Shown: one piece after another, positions 1 through 7,135 of the stretch
Position numbering within the stretch: the stretch's first letter is position 1
Layout of the letters: each line of letters starts with the position of its first letter
Notes under the pieces: model-generated
Seen by the model: the letters and a program-made list of their open reading frames with translations, nothing else
Told to the model about the DNA's origin: nothing
Database searches by the model: none
DNA from: an uncultured Collinsella sp.
GTDB taxonomy: Bacteria; Actinomycetota; Coriobacteriia; Coriobacteriales; Coriobacteriaceae
Direction of reading: 5' to 3'
Assembly (NCBI GenBank): GCA_900548815.1
Contig: URLR01000060.1
Coordinates: 1 to 11,058 of the forward strand
DNA: 11,058 nucleotides
Position numbers and translations under genes: made by a program

Positions 1-48
1 CGAGATAGGAGTCCGTCTCGTGGGCTCGGAGATGTGTATAAGAGACAG
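1..48 (+). other. Illumina Nextera i7 adapter (library artefact)
   Basis: This is not genomic sequence. Bases 1-6 (CGAGAT) are the end of the P7 primer. Bases 7-14 (AGGAGTCC) match the Nextera N705 i7 index as I remember it. Bases 15-48 are the Nextera read-2 transposase adapter, ending in the 19-base Tn5 mosaic end at 30-48 (AGATGTGTATAAGAGACAG). Genomic sequence starts at 49, in the middle of ppdK. An untrimmed read end was evidently built into the contig. Confidence 0.97.
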
Positions 49-176
49 ATGCGGCTCATCTCGGCAAGGTTTGCGCCCTTGCCGCCAAGCACAAAGTTCA
101 TGGACTTGTCGCCCTCAGTGACACAGGTGCCCTGGGCGTCGGTTCCAAAACGGTAAACCCTCTTGCAATCGCTCAC
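49..176 (-). CDS. ppdK: Pyruvate, phosphate dikinase, N-terminal fragment (truncated by contig end)
   Basis: Only the first 42 codons are present; the gene runs off the genomic part of the contig into adapter. The reading frame starts at a GTG at 176 and gives MSDCKRVYRFGTDAQ..., followed by the GGKGANLAEM motif at residues 31-40. That motif is characteristic of the N-terminal nucleotide-binding domain of PPDK, which interconverts pyruvate, ATP and Pi with PEP, AMP and PPi in the cytoplasm. The start is supported by an AAGGGG ribosome binding site 7-8 bases upstream; the ATG at 193 is in a frame that stops at once. The PPDK regulatory protein gene lies upstream on the same strand, which strongly supports the assignment. 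The truncation comes from the library or assembly, not from mutation. Confidence 0.88.
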
Positions 177-474
177 GATACTTCCCCTTTCATGCGCTCT
201 CGCGCACGACCGTGGTGACGAATCGACCCGCCGGATGCGGGCCGTGAGGGAACTATACGGCGGACGTTGAGCGGGCTTGCGTAGAGGGCGAGGGGTTTGG
301 TAAACGTGATAAATGCGGCGGTAAACGGTAGGTAAAGGTGGTTACCTTATGAAGATACCACTGCAAGAAAATTGCAGGTCAAATGCAAGTTCTTTGCTAA
401 ATCGCTTTACCAATATCGTGCATTATTTTTAGATAGTATTTTAAGGACGGTGAATTTTTAGCTACCCCAATGAG
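177..474 (-). promoter_or_regulatory. ppdK upstream region with candidate operator repeats
   Basis: No gene is seen in these 298 bases. Much of the stretch from about 295 to 460 is richer in A+T than the flanking genes. Seen directly: three GGTAAA boxes on the plus strand at 299, 320 and 331 (21 and 11 bases apart) and an inverted CTTTACC at 405-411; a perfect inverted repeat CTGCAA-N5-TTGCAG at 361-377 with a further TGCAAG at 384-389; and AAGGT-N4-ACCTT at 335-348. A TATAGT hexamer on the minus strand at 257-252 is a possible -10 for ppdK, giving a leader of about 70 bases, but I see no good -35. A small GC hairpin (CCCGC/GCGGG, 227-241) would lie in that leader. Regulation of ppdK from here is inferred. 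Confidence 0.4.
431..468 (+). repeat. Diverged REP-like palindromic repeat
   Basis: This stretch aligns without gaps to the repeat at 8448-8485, with 27 of 38 bases identical by my hand alignment. It shares the block TTTTAGCTACCCC at its right end and a central GGACGG. It lies just downstream of the PPDK regulatory protein stop codon. Its left half has decayed (AGATAG instead of GGGTAG), so it is probably an old copy of the family associated with the RAYT gene at 10154-10903. Confidence 0.6.
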
Positions 475-1350
475 TTAGCTTTGCTGACCTCGGCGGGCGG
501 CGCGGAGGGCACGGGCTTCTTGGATTTCCATCAAGTGACTGATGATCTCGGAGGCGCTCTCCTCGATCGCCTTGCCGTCGGTACGCACCACAAAGCAGCC
601 TAGTCGCTTCATAAGGGCGCGGGCTTCCTCGAGCTCGCTGTGCACGCTCTCGGGCTCGGCATAGGAGCCGGCAACGGCACGGGTGTAATCATCGCCCAAG
701 CGGCTATCGCGAATCTCGGAGATGACGCCAACGGTCGAAATCAAGCCGAACAACCGCATCGGGTCAACCTCGTAAATCGACTTCGGCGGCTCCATGCCAT
801 GGGCCAAAGGAACATTGGCAACCTTGTAACCCTGATAGGCCAAATACATCGACAGCGGCGTCTTAGACGTGCGGGATACGCCCAACAGCACGATATCGGC
901 ACCCGACAGATCATCGCAGCCACGCCCATCATCGTGCTCAACGAAATACTCCATGGCCTCGATGCGATGGAAATAGCGGTCATCGGTCTTGTGAATCACG
1001 CCCGCAACGCCTTTGGGCGACACACCGATGAGCGACGACAGCACGGCGAGTGTCGGGCCGATCAGGTCGACCGAACGGATATGAAGCATGCCCAGGTAAT
1101 CGAGCACGCGGGCGCGAAGCGCCGGATCGACGATGGTGTGGAATACGGCAATATCGCGATGGTCCGCATCGACACGCGGGCCCACAAACGACTTGACCTG
1201 CTCCACCGAGTTCACCTTGGGCAGGCGCAACAAACGAAAAACCCCTTCATCAAATTGCCCGGACGCCGCAAGCACCACCTCACAAGCGGTATCACCGAGC
1301 GAGTCGGAGATAACGATAACGGTGGGACGAGCGGTGACCGGGCAATCCAT
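475..1350 (-). CDS. Pyruvate, phosphate dikinase regulatory protein (bifunctional kinase/pyrophosphorylase)
   Basis: This is a 291-residue protein of the Kinase-PPPase family (DUF299, PpsR/PDRP). In this family the enzyme inactivates PPDK by ADP-dependent phosphorylation of an active-site threonine and reactivates it by Pi-dependent removal that releases PPi. The N-terminus (VIVISDSLGDTA, residues 11-22) and the P-loop-like GVSRTSKTP (157-165), followed by YLAYQGYKVANVPL, are diagnostic. The length is normal (about 270-300). The ATG at 1350 has an AAGGAG site 7 bases upstream. It follows glyS by 34 bases on the same strand, and the likely substrate gene ppdK begins 298 bases downstream. A glyQ-glyS-regulator-ppdK order is also known from Firmicutes. 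The protein appears intact. Confidence 0.95.
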   Translation of the reverse strand: MDCPVTARPTVIVISDSLGDTACEVVLAASGQFDEGVFRLLRLPKVNSVEQVKSFVGPRVDADHRDIAVFHTIVDPALRARVLDYLGMLHIRSVDLIGPTLAVLSSLIGVSPKGVAGVIHKTDDRYFHRIEAMEYFVEHDDGRGCDDLSGADIVLLGVSRTSKTPLSMYLAYQGYKVANVPLAHGMEPPKSIYEVDPMRLFGLISTVGVISEIRDSRLGDDYTRAVAGSYAEPESVHSELEEARALMKRLGCFVVRTDGKAIEESASEIISHLMEIQEARALRAARRGQQS

Positions 1351-1384
1351 GCGGGGCTCCTTTTGCGCTTATGCGCAGGCTGGC

Positions 1385-3481
1385 TTACTTTTTGCGGGCA
1401 AGCTCACCGATGTTTGCGATACCGGAGAAAACGGCCTCGAAGCGGTTGAGCAGCTTAAGGCGATTATCGCGGAGCTGCTCGTCCTTGTCCATGACCATAA
1501 CCTCGTCGAAGAAGCGGTCGATGGGGGCACGCAGGGCGGCAAGGGCAGCAAATGCGGCCGGGTAATCCTCGCCAGCAAGGGCGGCATCGACAGCGGTCTG
1601 AGCAGCCTCGGAGGCGTCGGCGAGCGCGAGCTCGGCCTCGCCCATCAGGCTGCGATCGTACTCCGCACCCAGCTCGGGCTTGGAGATGTGCGCGGCGCGG
1701 GCATAGGCGGTAGCTAGGTTGTCGAAGGTCTCGGCATCGTTCTTGCGAGCCTCGTCGAGCGCGGCGCAGCGGGCGAAGAAGACGGACGGAGCGATAATGT
1801 GCACCGCGGAGACGGCGGCGACGGTATCGGCCGGAATCTTCTCGTCACGGGCCATGCTCACCAGGCGGCCGTGGAAGAAGTCACGGACCTGCTGGGCGAC
1901 CTCGGCGGCGTCGAACTCAATACCCTGCTCGCTATAGAGCTCAAGGGCAAAGTCGATCAGCGACGTGGGATCAATCGGCAGGCGATCGCGCAGGATGTTG
2001 ATGATGCCGATGGCGGCACGACGCAGTGCATACGGGTCGGACGAGCCGGTCGGGGGCTCACCGATGGCAAAGATACCGGCAATGGTATCGAGCTTATCGG
2101 CACAGGCCACGATGCAGCCAGCGGTGCCCTCGGGCAGTTCATCGCCGGCAAAGCGGGGGCGATAGTGATCGCGAATGGCGTGGGCGACCTCGTCGTTCTC
2201 TCCCATCGCGGAAGCATAATAACCGCCCATCACGCCCTGCTGGCTCGTGAACTCGACGACGGCGTTGGATACCAGGTCGGCCTTGCACAGGTGAGCGGCA
2301 CGAGCGGCATCGGCGGCAAGGTGGGCGCCGAGATGGGCCTCGCGTGCGATGGCGAGCACGAGCTGCTCAATGCGCTCGGACTTGGCGAGCACGCTACCGA
2401 GCTTCTCCTGGAAGGCGACCTTGGCCAGACGCTCGCGGAACTCGTCGAGGGAGATCTTCAGGTCCTCCTCGTAGAAGAACTTGGCGTCGTCCAGACGGGC
2501 GCGCACGACGCGCTCGTTGCCGTCGATCACGCGCTCGGCATTCTCGGGCTTGCTGTTGGAAACGACCACGAACTCACGCGTAAGCTTGCCCTCGCCGTCA
2601 TAGATCGGGAAGTAGCGCTGGTTGGTGAGCATGGACTCGCAGATGATCTCGTGCGGGACCTTGAGGAACTCCTCGTCGAAGGTACCGACGAGCACCGTCG
2701 GCCACTCGCAGAGGTTGATAACCTCCTCAAAGACCTTCTTGGGCGTATCGACGTGGCAGCCGGGGCGCGCAGCCTCGACCTCGGCGATACCGGCAAGGAT
2801 GGCCTCGCGACGCCGCTCGGCGGAGAGCACGCCGGCATCCTCGAGCACCTGCTCGTAAACAGCGGGGCTGGCGACCACATGGTCACCGGGGCCAAGCACG
2901 CGATGACCACGCGTGGTGTTGCCGCTCGTCACGTCGGCAAACGACACGGGCACGACGTCCTCGCCCAAAAGGCAGCAGATCCAGCGGACCGGACGCACGA
3001 ACGTGGCGTGTTCGTGACCCCAGCGCTGAGAGCGGTAGTTGGGCCACTGCAGGCCGGCGATGGTCTTCTCGCACAGGGCCGTCAGGATCGGGGTGGCCGG
3101 GGCGGAAGGGATGTTCTTCTCGGCAAAGACGTACTCGCGACCGTCGGTGTCCTCGCGACGGACCAGATCCTCGGCAGCCACACCGCACTTGCGGGCGAAG
3201 CCCTGGGCGGCCTTGGTGGCGTTACCGTCAGCGTCAAAGGCAATGTTGGCCGCGGGACCACGCTTGACCTCGTGAACCTCATCGGTCGCGGTAGCGACGT
3301 CGGCAACGAGTGCAGCCAGGCGACGCGGGCTCGAAATCACACGGACCTCGCCGTGGGCCAAACCGGCCTCGTCGAGACCCTTGGCAATCATAGTGCCAAG
3401 CTGCTTGACGGCATTGTTCAGCGGTGCAGAGGGCATTTCCTCCGTACCGATCTCAAACAGGAAATCCTTAGCGTCTGCCAT
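1385..3481 (-). CDS. glyS: Glycine--tRNA ligase beta subunit
   Basis: This is a 698-residue protein, the usual size for the beta chain of the bacterial alpha2beta2 glycyl-tRNA synthetase. The beta chain contributes tRNA recognition and has HD-like and C-terminal anticodon-binding (DALR-type) regions. Recognisable segments are the N-terminal FLFEIGTEEMPS (residues 8-19), LTNQRYFP in the first third, and the KADLVSNAVVEFTSQQGVMGGYYA-like block in the middle (from the K after HLC), where the family reads KADLxTxMVxEFxxLQG. The C-terminus carries RFFDEVMVMDKDEQLRDNRL, typical of the anticodon-binding domain. The start codon lies 3 bases after the glyQ stop, so the two chains are almost certainly co-translated. 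An 862-codon frame open on the opposite strand here is a shadow. Confidence 0.97.
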   Translation of the reverse strand: MADAKDFLFEIGTEEMPSAPLNNAVKQLGTMIAKGLDEAGLAHGEVRVISSPRRLAALVADVATATDEVHEVKRGPAANIAFDADGNATKAAQGFARKCGVAAEDLVRREDTDGREYVFAEKNIPSAPATPILTALCEKTIAGLQWPNYRSQRWGHEHATFVRPVRWICCLLGEDVVPVSFADVTSGNTTRGHRVLGPGDHVVASPAVYEQVLEDAGVLSAERRREAILAGIAEVEAARPGCHVDTPKKVFEEVINLCEWPTVLVGTFDEEFLKVPHEIICESMLTNQRYFPIYDGEGKLTREFVVVSNSKPENAERVIDGNERVVRARLDDAKFFYEEDLKISLDEFRERLAKVAFQEKLGSVLAKSERIEQLVLAIAREAHLGAHLAADAARAAHLCKADLVSNAVVEFTSQQGVMGGYYASAMGENDEVAHAIRDHYRPRFAGDELPEGTAGCIVACADKLDTIAGIFAIGEPPTGSSDPYALRRAAIGIINILRDRLPIDPTSLIDFALELYSEQGIEFDAAEVAQQVRDFFHGRLVSMARDEKIPADTVAAVSAVHIIAPSVFFARCAALDEARKNDAETFDNLATAYARAAHISKPELGAEYDRSLMGEAELALADASEAAQTAVDAALAGEDYPAAFAALAALRAPIDRFFDEVMVMDKDEQLRDNRLKLLNRFEAVFSGIANIGELARKK

Positions 3482-3484
3482 GGC

Positions 3485-4396
3485 TTACGCCACCTCGCCT
3501 TCCTGATCGGCATTCTCGTTGATTCCGGCGACCTCGGCCATATAGGCCTCGCAGCACGCCTTGGCGACGGCGCGGACGCGCAGGATGTAGTTGGCGCGCT
3601 CGACTGCGGACAGCGCACCGCGGGCATCGAGCAGATTGAAGGCATGGCTGCACTTCATGACGCAGTCATATGCCGGCAGCGGCAGCTTGCGCTCCAGGCA
3701 GGAGTGGCACTCGGCCTCGTAGTCGTCAAACTTCTGACGCATCATCTCGACGTTGGCAACCTCAAAGTTGTAAGCGCTGAACTCGCGCTCGTTCTCCAGG
3801 AACACGTCGCCGTAGGTCATGGGCGTGCCGTCGGGCAGGTAGCTCCACACCAGGTCGTAGACCGAGTTGACGCCCTGGGCGTACATGGCGATGCGCTCCA
3901 GGCCATAGGTGATCTCGACAGGCACGGGGTCGACCTCGATGCCGCCCACCTGCTGGAAGTACGTAAACTGCGTGACCTCCATGCCATTGAGCCAGACCTC
4001 CCAGCCAAGGCCCCAGGCGCCGAGCGTCGGGCTCTCCCAGTCGTCCTCAACAAAGCGGACGTCATGGTCATTGGGGTCCAGGCCAATGGCGGCCAGCGAA
4101 CCCAGGTAGAGCTCCTGAGCGTTGACCGGCGAGGGCTTGATGAGCACCTGGAACTGATAGTAGTGCTGCATGCGGTTGGGGTTCTCGCCGTAGCGGCCGT
4201 CGGCGGGACGGCGGCAGGGCTGCGCATAGCAGGTGCGCCACTCGGCGGGACCGAGCGAGCGCAGCGTGGTCGCGGTATGGAAGGTACCGGCACCGACCTC
4301 GGAGTCATAGGGCTGCATAATGACGCAGCCCTGCTCGCCCCAGTACTGCTGGAGGCGCAGGATGATGTCTTGGAAGGAAAGCGATGAAGCGTTCAT
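3485..4396 (-). CDS. glyQ: Glycine--tRNA ligase alpha subunit
   Basis: This is a 303-residue class II aminoacyl-tRNA synthetase subunit that forms glycyl-adenylate and works with the beta chain encoded immediately downstream. The N-terminus (SFQDIILRLQQYWGEQGCVI) and the block AEWRTCYAQPCRRPADGRYG, followed by ENPNRMQHYYQFQV, are essentially family consensus and include the motif 2 region. LERIAMYAQGVNSVYDL is the motif 3 region. It begins a transcriptional sub-block: 59 bases separate it from lepB and contain a candidate -10. The ribosome binding site is ambiguous: AAGAGG lies only one base from the ATG, and AGGGG lies about 12 bases away. Confidence 0.97.
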   Translation of the reverse strand: MNASSLSFQDIILRLQQYWGEQGCVIMQPYDSEVGAGTFHTATTLRSLGPAEWRTCYAQPCRRPADGRYGENPNRMQHYYQFQVLIKPSPVNAQELYLGSLAAIGLDPNDHDVRFVEDDWESPTLGAWGLGWEVWLNGMEVTQFTYFQQVGGIEVDPVPVEITYGLERIAMYAQGVNSVYDLVWSYLPDGTPMTYGDVFLENEREFSAYNFEVANVEMMRQKFDDYEAECHSCLERKLPLPAYDCVMKCSHAFNLLDARGALSAVERANYILRVRAVAKACCEAYMAEVAGINENADQEGEVA

Positions 4397-4435
4397 GCCT
4401 CTTATATCCCCTCGTCGAAACGATTACACGGTTAG

Positions 4436-4448
4436 GTACTGTACTATA
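4436..4448 (-). promoter_or_regulatory. Candidate -10 element and small palindrome upstream of glyQ
   Basis: On the minus strand a TATAGT hexamer lies at 4448-4443, and a 9-base palindrome (GTAC-T-GTAC, 4436-4444) overlaps it. It sits in the 59-base gap between the lepB stop and the glyQ start, giving a leader of about 40 bases. No convincing -35 is visible. The gap is too short for a T-box leader. Confidence 0.35.
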
Positions 4449-4455
4449 GCGGTTT

Positions 4456-5019
4456 TTAATCGATAGCGCCGATACGGTTGAGCGGCCAGTAGCGCACAAG
4501 CGCCACGGCAATCAAGTCGGAGCGGTCGACCGGGCCAAAGTAGCGGGAGTCAGCAGAGTTCTCGCGGTTGTCGCCCATCACCCACACACAGTCGTCAGGG
4601 ACGGTGTAGGGATAGCTCACCTGAGCGCCGGGGGCTTGGACCGAAAGCGGCCAGCTCATGCCAGTCGTATAGTCCTCATCGAGCGCCTGGCCGTTGACGA
4701 CGACCTTGCCGTCCTGCAGGTCGACCGTCTGGCCGGCCGTGGCGATGACGCGCTTGACGAGAACATCGTGCTCAGAGGTGCCGTCGGGGTTGTGGAACAC
4801 CACGATATCGCCCTGTTTGACAGGCTGGCCGAGCTCAAGGCTCACCTTTTGCGCCAGAATCTGATCGCCGATCTCAATCGTGGACTCCATGGAACCGGTG
4901 GGTACCACAAAGGGTTCGACCACAAACGAGCGAATCAAGAAAGTGGCGACCAGTGCGATCGCGACAACCACGATCCACTCAAACGCACCCTTTAGCACGG
5001 AATGCTGCGATGGGACCAT
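4456..5019 (-). CDS. lepB: Signal peptidase I
   Basis: This is a 187-residue membrane serine protease that removes signal peptides from exported proteins at the outer face of the cytoplasmic membrane. One N-terminal transmembrane segment spans about residues 13-30 (FEWIVVVAIALVATFLI). Catalytic Ser43 lies in PTGSMEST, and the general-base lysine is Lys89 in VLVKRVIA. The conserved box GDNRENSADSRYFG is at 149-162. I chose the ATG at 5019 because it has AGGAG 6 bases upstream and starts 2 bases after the trmD stop. A longer frame starting at 5157 would overlap trmD by more than 130 bases with no family similarity in the extension. Membrane topology is inferred from the family. Confidence 0.95.
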   Translation of the reverse strand: MVPSQHSVLKGAFEWIVVVAIALVATFLIRSFVVEPFVVPTGSMESTIEIGDQILAQKVSLELGQPVKQGDIVVFHNPDGTSEHDVLVKRVIATAGQTVDLQDGKVVVNGQALDEDYTTGMSWPLSVQAPGAQVSYPYTVPDDCVWVMGDNRENSADSRYFGPVDRSDLIAVALVRYWPLNRIGAID

Positions 5020-5021
5020 TC

Positions 5022-5780
5022 TCACTCCTCGCTCTGCGAATACGATGCGTCCAGAATCTCTTGCGCGTACGCGCGTTCCTCGGGCGTAAGGTGTGCCGTC
5101 TCGATAAGATCGGGACGCCAACGACAGGTACGCTCGATGGCGTTTTTGCGACGCCAAGCATCGACCTTGGCGTGGTCGCCGCTCACGAGCACTGGAGGCA
5201 CGCCCTCGCCATTGAACTCGGCGGGGCGGGTGTACTGCGCGTACTCGAGCAGGCCACCGTCCTCGGCGGTCGAGAAGGACTCGTCCACGTTGCTCATCTC
5301 GTCGCCCAAGGCACCGGGAATGAGCCGTACGACGGCATCGGCAACGACCATAGCGGGCAGCTCACCGCCCGTGAGCACGTAGTCGCCGATCGACAGACGT
5401 TCATCGGCATACGCATATGCGCGCTCGTCGACGCCCTCGTAACGGCTGCACACAAACAGCAAGCGCTCGCTTTTGAGCAGGCGCTCGGCCACATGCTGCG
5501 TAAAGGGCTCGCCGCAGGGGGTGAAGAACACCACGGTGGGCTTGGGACCCTCGGAGCTAATAGCCTCAATTGCCTCGGCAATGGGCTCGACCTTCATGAG
5601 CATGCCCTGCCCGCCGCCGTAGGGCTCGTCATCGACGGTACGATGACGATCGTGCGTCCAGTCGCGCAGGTTATACGCCTTAAAATCAAAAAGGCCGGCC
5701 TTGCGGGCGCGGCCCAAAATCGACGTGGACATGACGGGCTCAAACATCTCGGGAAAGACCGAAAGGGTCTCAATCAGCAT
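5022..5780 (-). CDS. trmD: tRNA (guanine-N1)-methyltransferase
   Basis: This is a 252-residue SPOUT (trefoil-knot) methyltransferase that makes m1G37 in tRNAs using S-adenosylmethionine, guarding against +1 frameshifting. The N-terminus LSVFPEMFEP, then DDEPYGGGQGMLMK near residues 50-63, SRYEGVDERA near residue 112 and the knot motif SIGDYVLTGGELPAMVVADA are all family signatures. The length matches the family. The ATG at 5780 has GGGAGG 5 bases upstream and follows rimM by 10 bases. The immediate downstream gene is lepB rather than the more common rplS; rplS is not in this window. Confidence 0.97.
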   Translation of the reverse strand: MLIETLSVFPEMFEPVMSTSILGRARKAGLFDFKAYNLRDWTHDRHRTVDDEPYGGGQGMLMKVEPIAEAIEAISSEGPKPTVVFFTPCGEPFTQHVAERLLKSERLLFVCSRYEGVDERAYAYADERLSIGDYVLTGGELPAMVVADAVVRLIPGALGDEMSNVDESFSTAEDGGLLEYAQYTRPAEFNGEGVPPVLVSGDHAKVDAWRRKNAIERTCRWRPDLIETAHLTPEERAYAQEILDASYSQSEE

Positions 5781-5790
5781 GCTGTCCTCC

Positions 5791-6312
5791 CTACTTGTCC
5801 ATATCGATCAAGCCGTCCATAACGTGGACGGAAATTGTTCCTGTGTCGGGAAGATCGAGCACAACCTGCTCGACCACGGGAATCAGCACCTCGCCGTACC
5901 GATCGCCCTCGACAACCCAAACATCGTTGGCGGGCGTCGACATGATCTCGACAATCGTGCCGAGCGAGCCAAAGCGCTCGTCGACCACCTCGCGACCCAT
6001 GAGGTCGGTATAGGCGGCGTCGAGCGAATCGAGCTCGAAGTCGTCACGATTGGCCAGCACATAGCATCCGGTGATGCCCTCGGCGGCAGTCAAGTCGTCT
6101 ATGCCCTCAAATGAGACCAGATCGCCATCGCCCGTATCGGTGACGGACACGACCGTGCAAAAACGGTCGCGCTTGAGCGCCGGCGGCATCAAGGCGACAC
6201 GCATACCCGGCTCCAATACAGAAGGAAGCCCCCGCAGCGGCTGCGCGAGGACCTCCCCCTTCCTTCCGTGCGGCTTGACCACACGGGCGATGTTTTTGTA
6301 CTGGGACCTCAA
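5791..6312 (-). CDS. rimM: 16S rRNA processing / ribosome maturation factor RimM
   Basis: This is a 173-residue two-domain protein: an N-terminal RimM beta-barrel (IARVVKPHGRKGEV, residues 8-21) and a C-terminal PRC-barrel (MGREVVDERFGSLGTIVEI, then DVWVVEG...LIPVV). RimM binds ribosomal protein S19 and assists maturation of the 30S head. The best start is a TTG at 6312, because this N-terminus has the expected length before the conserved KPHG motif. It begins 4 bases after the khpA stop. The TTG sits in the middle of a short inverted repeat (6304-6317), which could affect initiation. A downstream GTG just before VKPHG is a less likely alternative start. Confidence 0.92.
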   Translation of the reverse strand: MRSQYKNIARVVKPHGRKGEVLAQPLRGLPSVLEPGMRVALMPPALKRDRFCTVVSVTDTGDGDLVSFEGIDDLTAAEGITGCYVLANRDDFELDSLDAAYTDLMGREVVDERFGSLGTIVEIMSTPANDVWVVEGDRYGEVLIPVVEQVVLDLPDTGTISVHVMDGLIDMDK

Positions 6313-6317
6313 GGTCC
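6304..6317 (-). promoter_or_regulatory. Inverted repeat straddling the rimM start codon
   Basis: On the minus strand GGACCT and AGGTCC are perfect 6-base arms separated by two bases (TG). The TTG start codon of rimM takes its first base from the upstream arm and its last two from the centre. The overlapping khpA stop codon lies next to it. In RNA the arms could pair only with a strained loop, so an effect on translation is a suggestion only. Confidence 0.35.
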
Positions 6318-6601
6318 TAGCCCAGAACCTCTACCTCGACAGCAGTGTCGAGGCGAGCGGCCAGTGCACGGGCGAGCGTGCGAATGGCCTTGATGGTACG
6401 GCCACGACGGCCGATGACCTTAGCGACGTCATCCTCGGCAACCGAAACCTCAATCGTGGAGGCGTCGTCGCCATCGATGACCTCGAGGCTCACGGAATCC
6501 GGGTCGTCGACGATCTGAACAACGAGATATTCGACGAGATCGGCGATGCGATCTGAGAGCATTGCCTCACCCTCGAGCTGTGCAGCGTCAACCTCAGGCA
6601 C
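6317..6601 (-). CDS. khpA: KH-domain RNA-binding protein KhpA
   Basis: This is a 94-residue small KH protein (YlqC/KhpA family) with the RNA-binding GxxG loop at residues 64-67 in VAKVIGRRGRTIKAIRTL. In other Gram-positive bacteria it pairs with KhpB/Jag and influences cell-wall growth and small-RNA biology; that partner is not in this window. The GTG start at 6601 is chosen because GAGGAG lies 7 bases upstream, at the end of rpsP. A downstream ATG (residue 14, MLSDRIADLVEYLV) would give the more usual length of about 80 and cannot be excluded. Its place between rpsP and rimM is the classical one for this family. Confidence 0.92.
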   Translation of the reverse strand: MPEVDAAQLEGEAMLSDRIADLVEYLVVQIVDDPDSVSLEVIDGDDASTIEVSVAEDDVAKVIGRRGRTIKAIRTLARALAARLDTAVEVEVLG

Positions 6602-6604
6602 GAT

Positions 6605-6946
6605 TTACTCCTCGGCGCCCTCAGCGGCCTCAGCGGCAGCCTTAGCGGCCTCGGCCTCTTTGGCGAGCTGCTTCTTGGACTTCTTGACGACGGTCTCGGT
6701 CTTCTCGCCCTCGTTGGCGGCCTTGACCAGAGCGGCGACGGCGTCGGTGAGCTGAGCGCCCTTGGACTGCCAGTCAGCGATCTTCTCGAGGTCGAGGTTG
6801 ATGGTCTTGGGGGCGGTCATCGGGTTGTAGCGGCCAACCTCCTCGATGATACGACCGTCACGCGGGGCGCGGGAATCGGCGACGACGACACGGTAGTACG
6901 GACGCTTCTTAGCGCCGTGACGAGCAAGGCGAATCTTGACTGCCAA
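6605..6946 (-). CDS. rpsP: 30S ribosomal protein S16
   Basis: This is a 113-residue protein beginning (M/L)AVKIRLARHGAKKRPYYRVV, the S16 signature, with DGRIIEEVGRYNPM near residues 30-43. The start is a TTG at 6946, set by the strong GGAGGAG site 6 bases upstream (6959-6953). An in-frame ATG at 6982 would add twelve residues before the conserved N-terminus and place that ribosome binding site inside the gene. The C-terminal third is an Ala/Lys/Glu-rich tail (KKSKKQLAKEAEAAKAAAEA), as often seen in actinobacterial S16. It is the first gene of the minus-strand block. A hairpin (GCAGC-N5-GCTGC, 6966-6980) lies just upstream of the ribosome binding site. Confidence 0.96.
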   Translation of the reverse strand: MAVKIRLARHGAKKRPYYRVVVADSRAPRDGRIIEEVGRYNPMTAPKTINLDLEKIADWQSKGAQLTDAVAALVKAANEGEKTETVVKKSKKQLAKEAEAAKAAAEAAEGAEE

Positions 6947-7002
6947 AGGAAACTCCTCCAACCAAGCAGCTTTAGGCTGCAACTACAAACAAACAGTTGA
7001 AC

Positions 7003-7031
7003 ATAATACGCCATCGACGCGGGCAGGTGAA
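7003..7031 (-). promoter_or_regulatory. Candidate promoter for the rpsP operon (proximal)
   Basis: On the minus strand TTCACC (7031-7026) and TATTAT (7008-7003) are separated by 17 bases, a good sigma-70-type arrangement with 4 of 6 and 5 of 6 consensus bases. It would give a leader of about 50 bases carrying the small hairpin at 6966-6980. Confidence 0.55.
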
Positions 7032-7075
7032 GTCCGTGAGACCAACTTCTTCGGTGTAGTCGAGGGCAAATCCAT

Positions 7076-7103
7076 ATCTTAGACAAGAATTCGCGATTTG
7101 CAA
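7076..7103 (-). promoter_or_regulatory. Candidate second promoter upstream of rpsP (distal)
   Basis: On the minus strand TTGCAA (7103-7098) and TAAGAT (7081-7076) are separated by 16 bases. It lies about 70 bases upstream of the proximal candidate, in the 201-base gap shared with divergent dinB. It is weaker than the proximal candidate because nothing besides the hexamers supports it. Confidence 0.35.
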
Positions 7104-7135
7104 GCACATCCACGCACCCCACATGAGCTGCGCGG

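Noticed and set aside
30..48. Tn5 mosaic end suggesting a natural transposon
   Set aside because: It is embedded in the complete Nextera adapter with P7 tail and index, so it comes from library preparation.
1799..4387. An 862-codon open frame on the plus strand across glyS and glyQ
   Set aside because: It is entirely antisense to two unmistakable synthetase genes. It is a by-product of their codon usage and has no family resemblance or ribosome binding site of its own.
4397..4455. Possible T-box or glycine riboswitch before glyQ
   Set aside because: The gap is only 59 bases and shows no T-box sequence or stacked stems; it is too short for either class.
5020..5157. N-terminal extension of lepB up to an ATG at 5157
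   Set aside because: The extension overlaps trmD, lacks any signal-peptidase similarity, and the ATG at 5019 has a good ribosome binding site 2 bases after the trmD stop.
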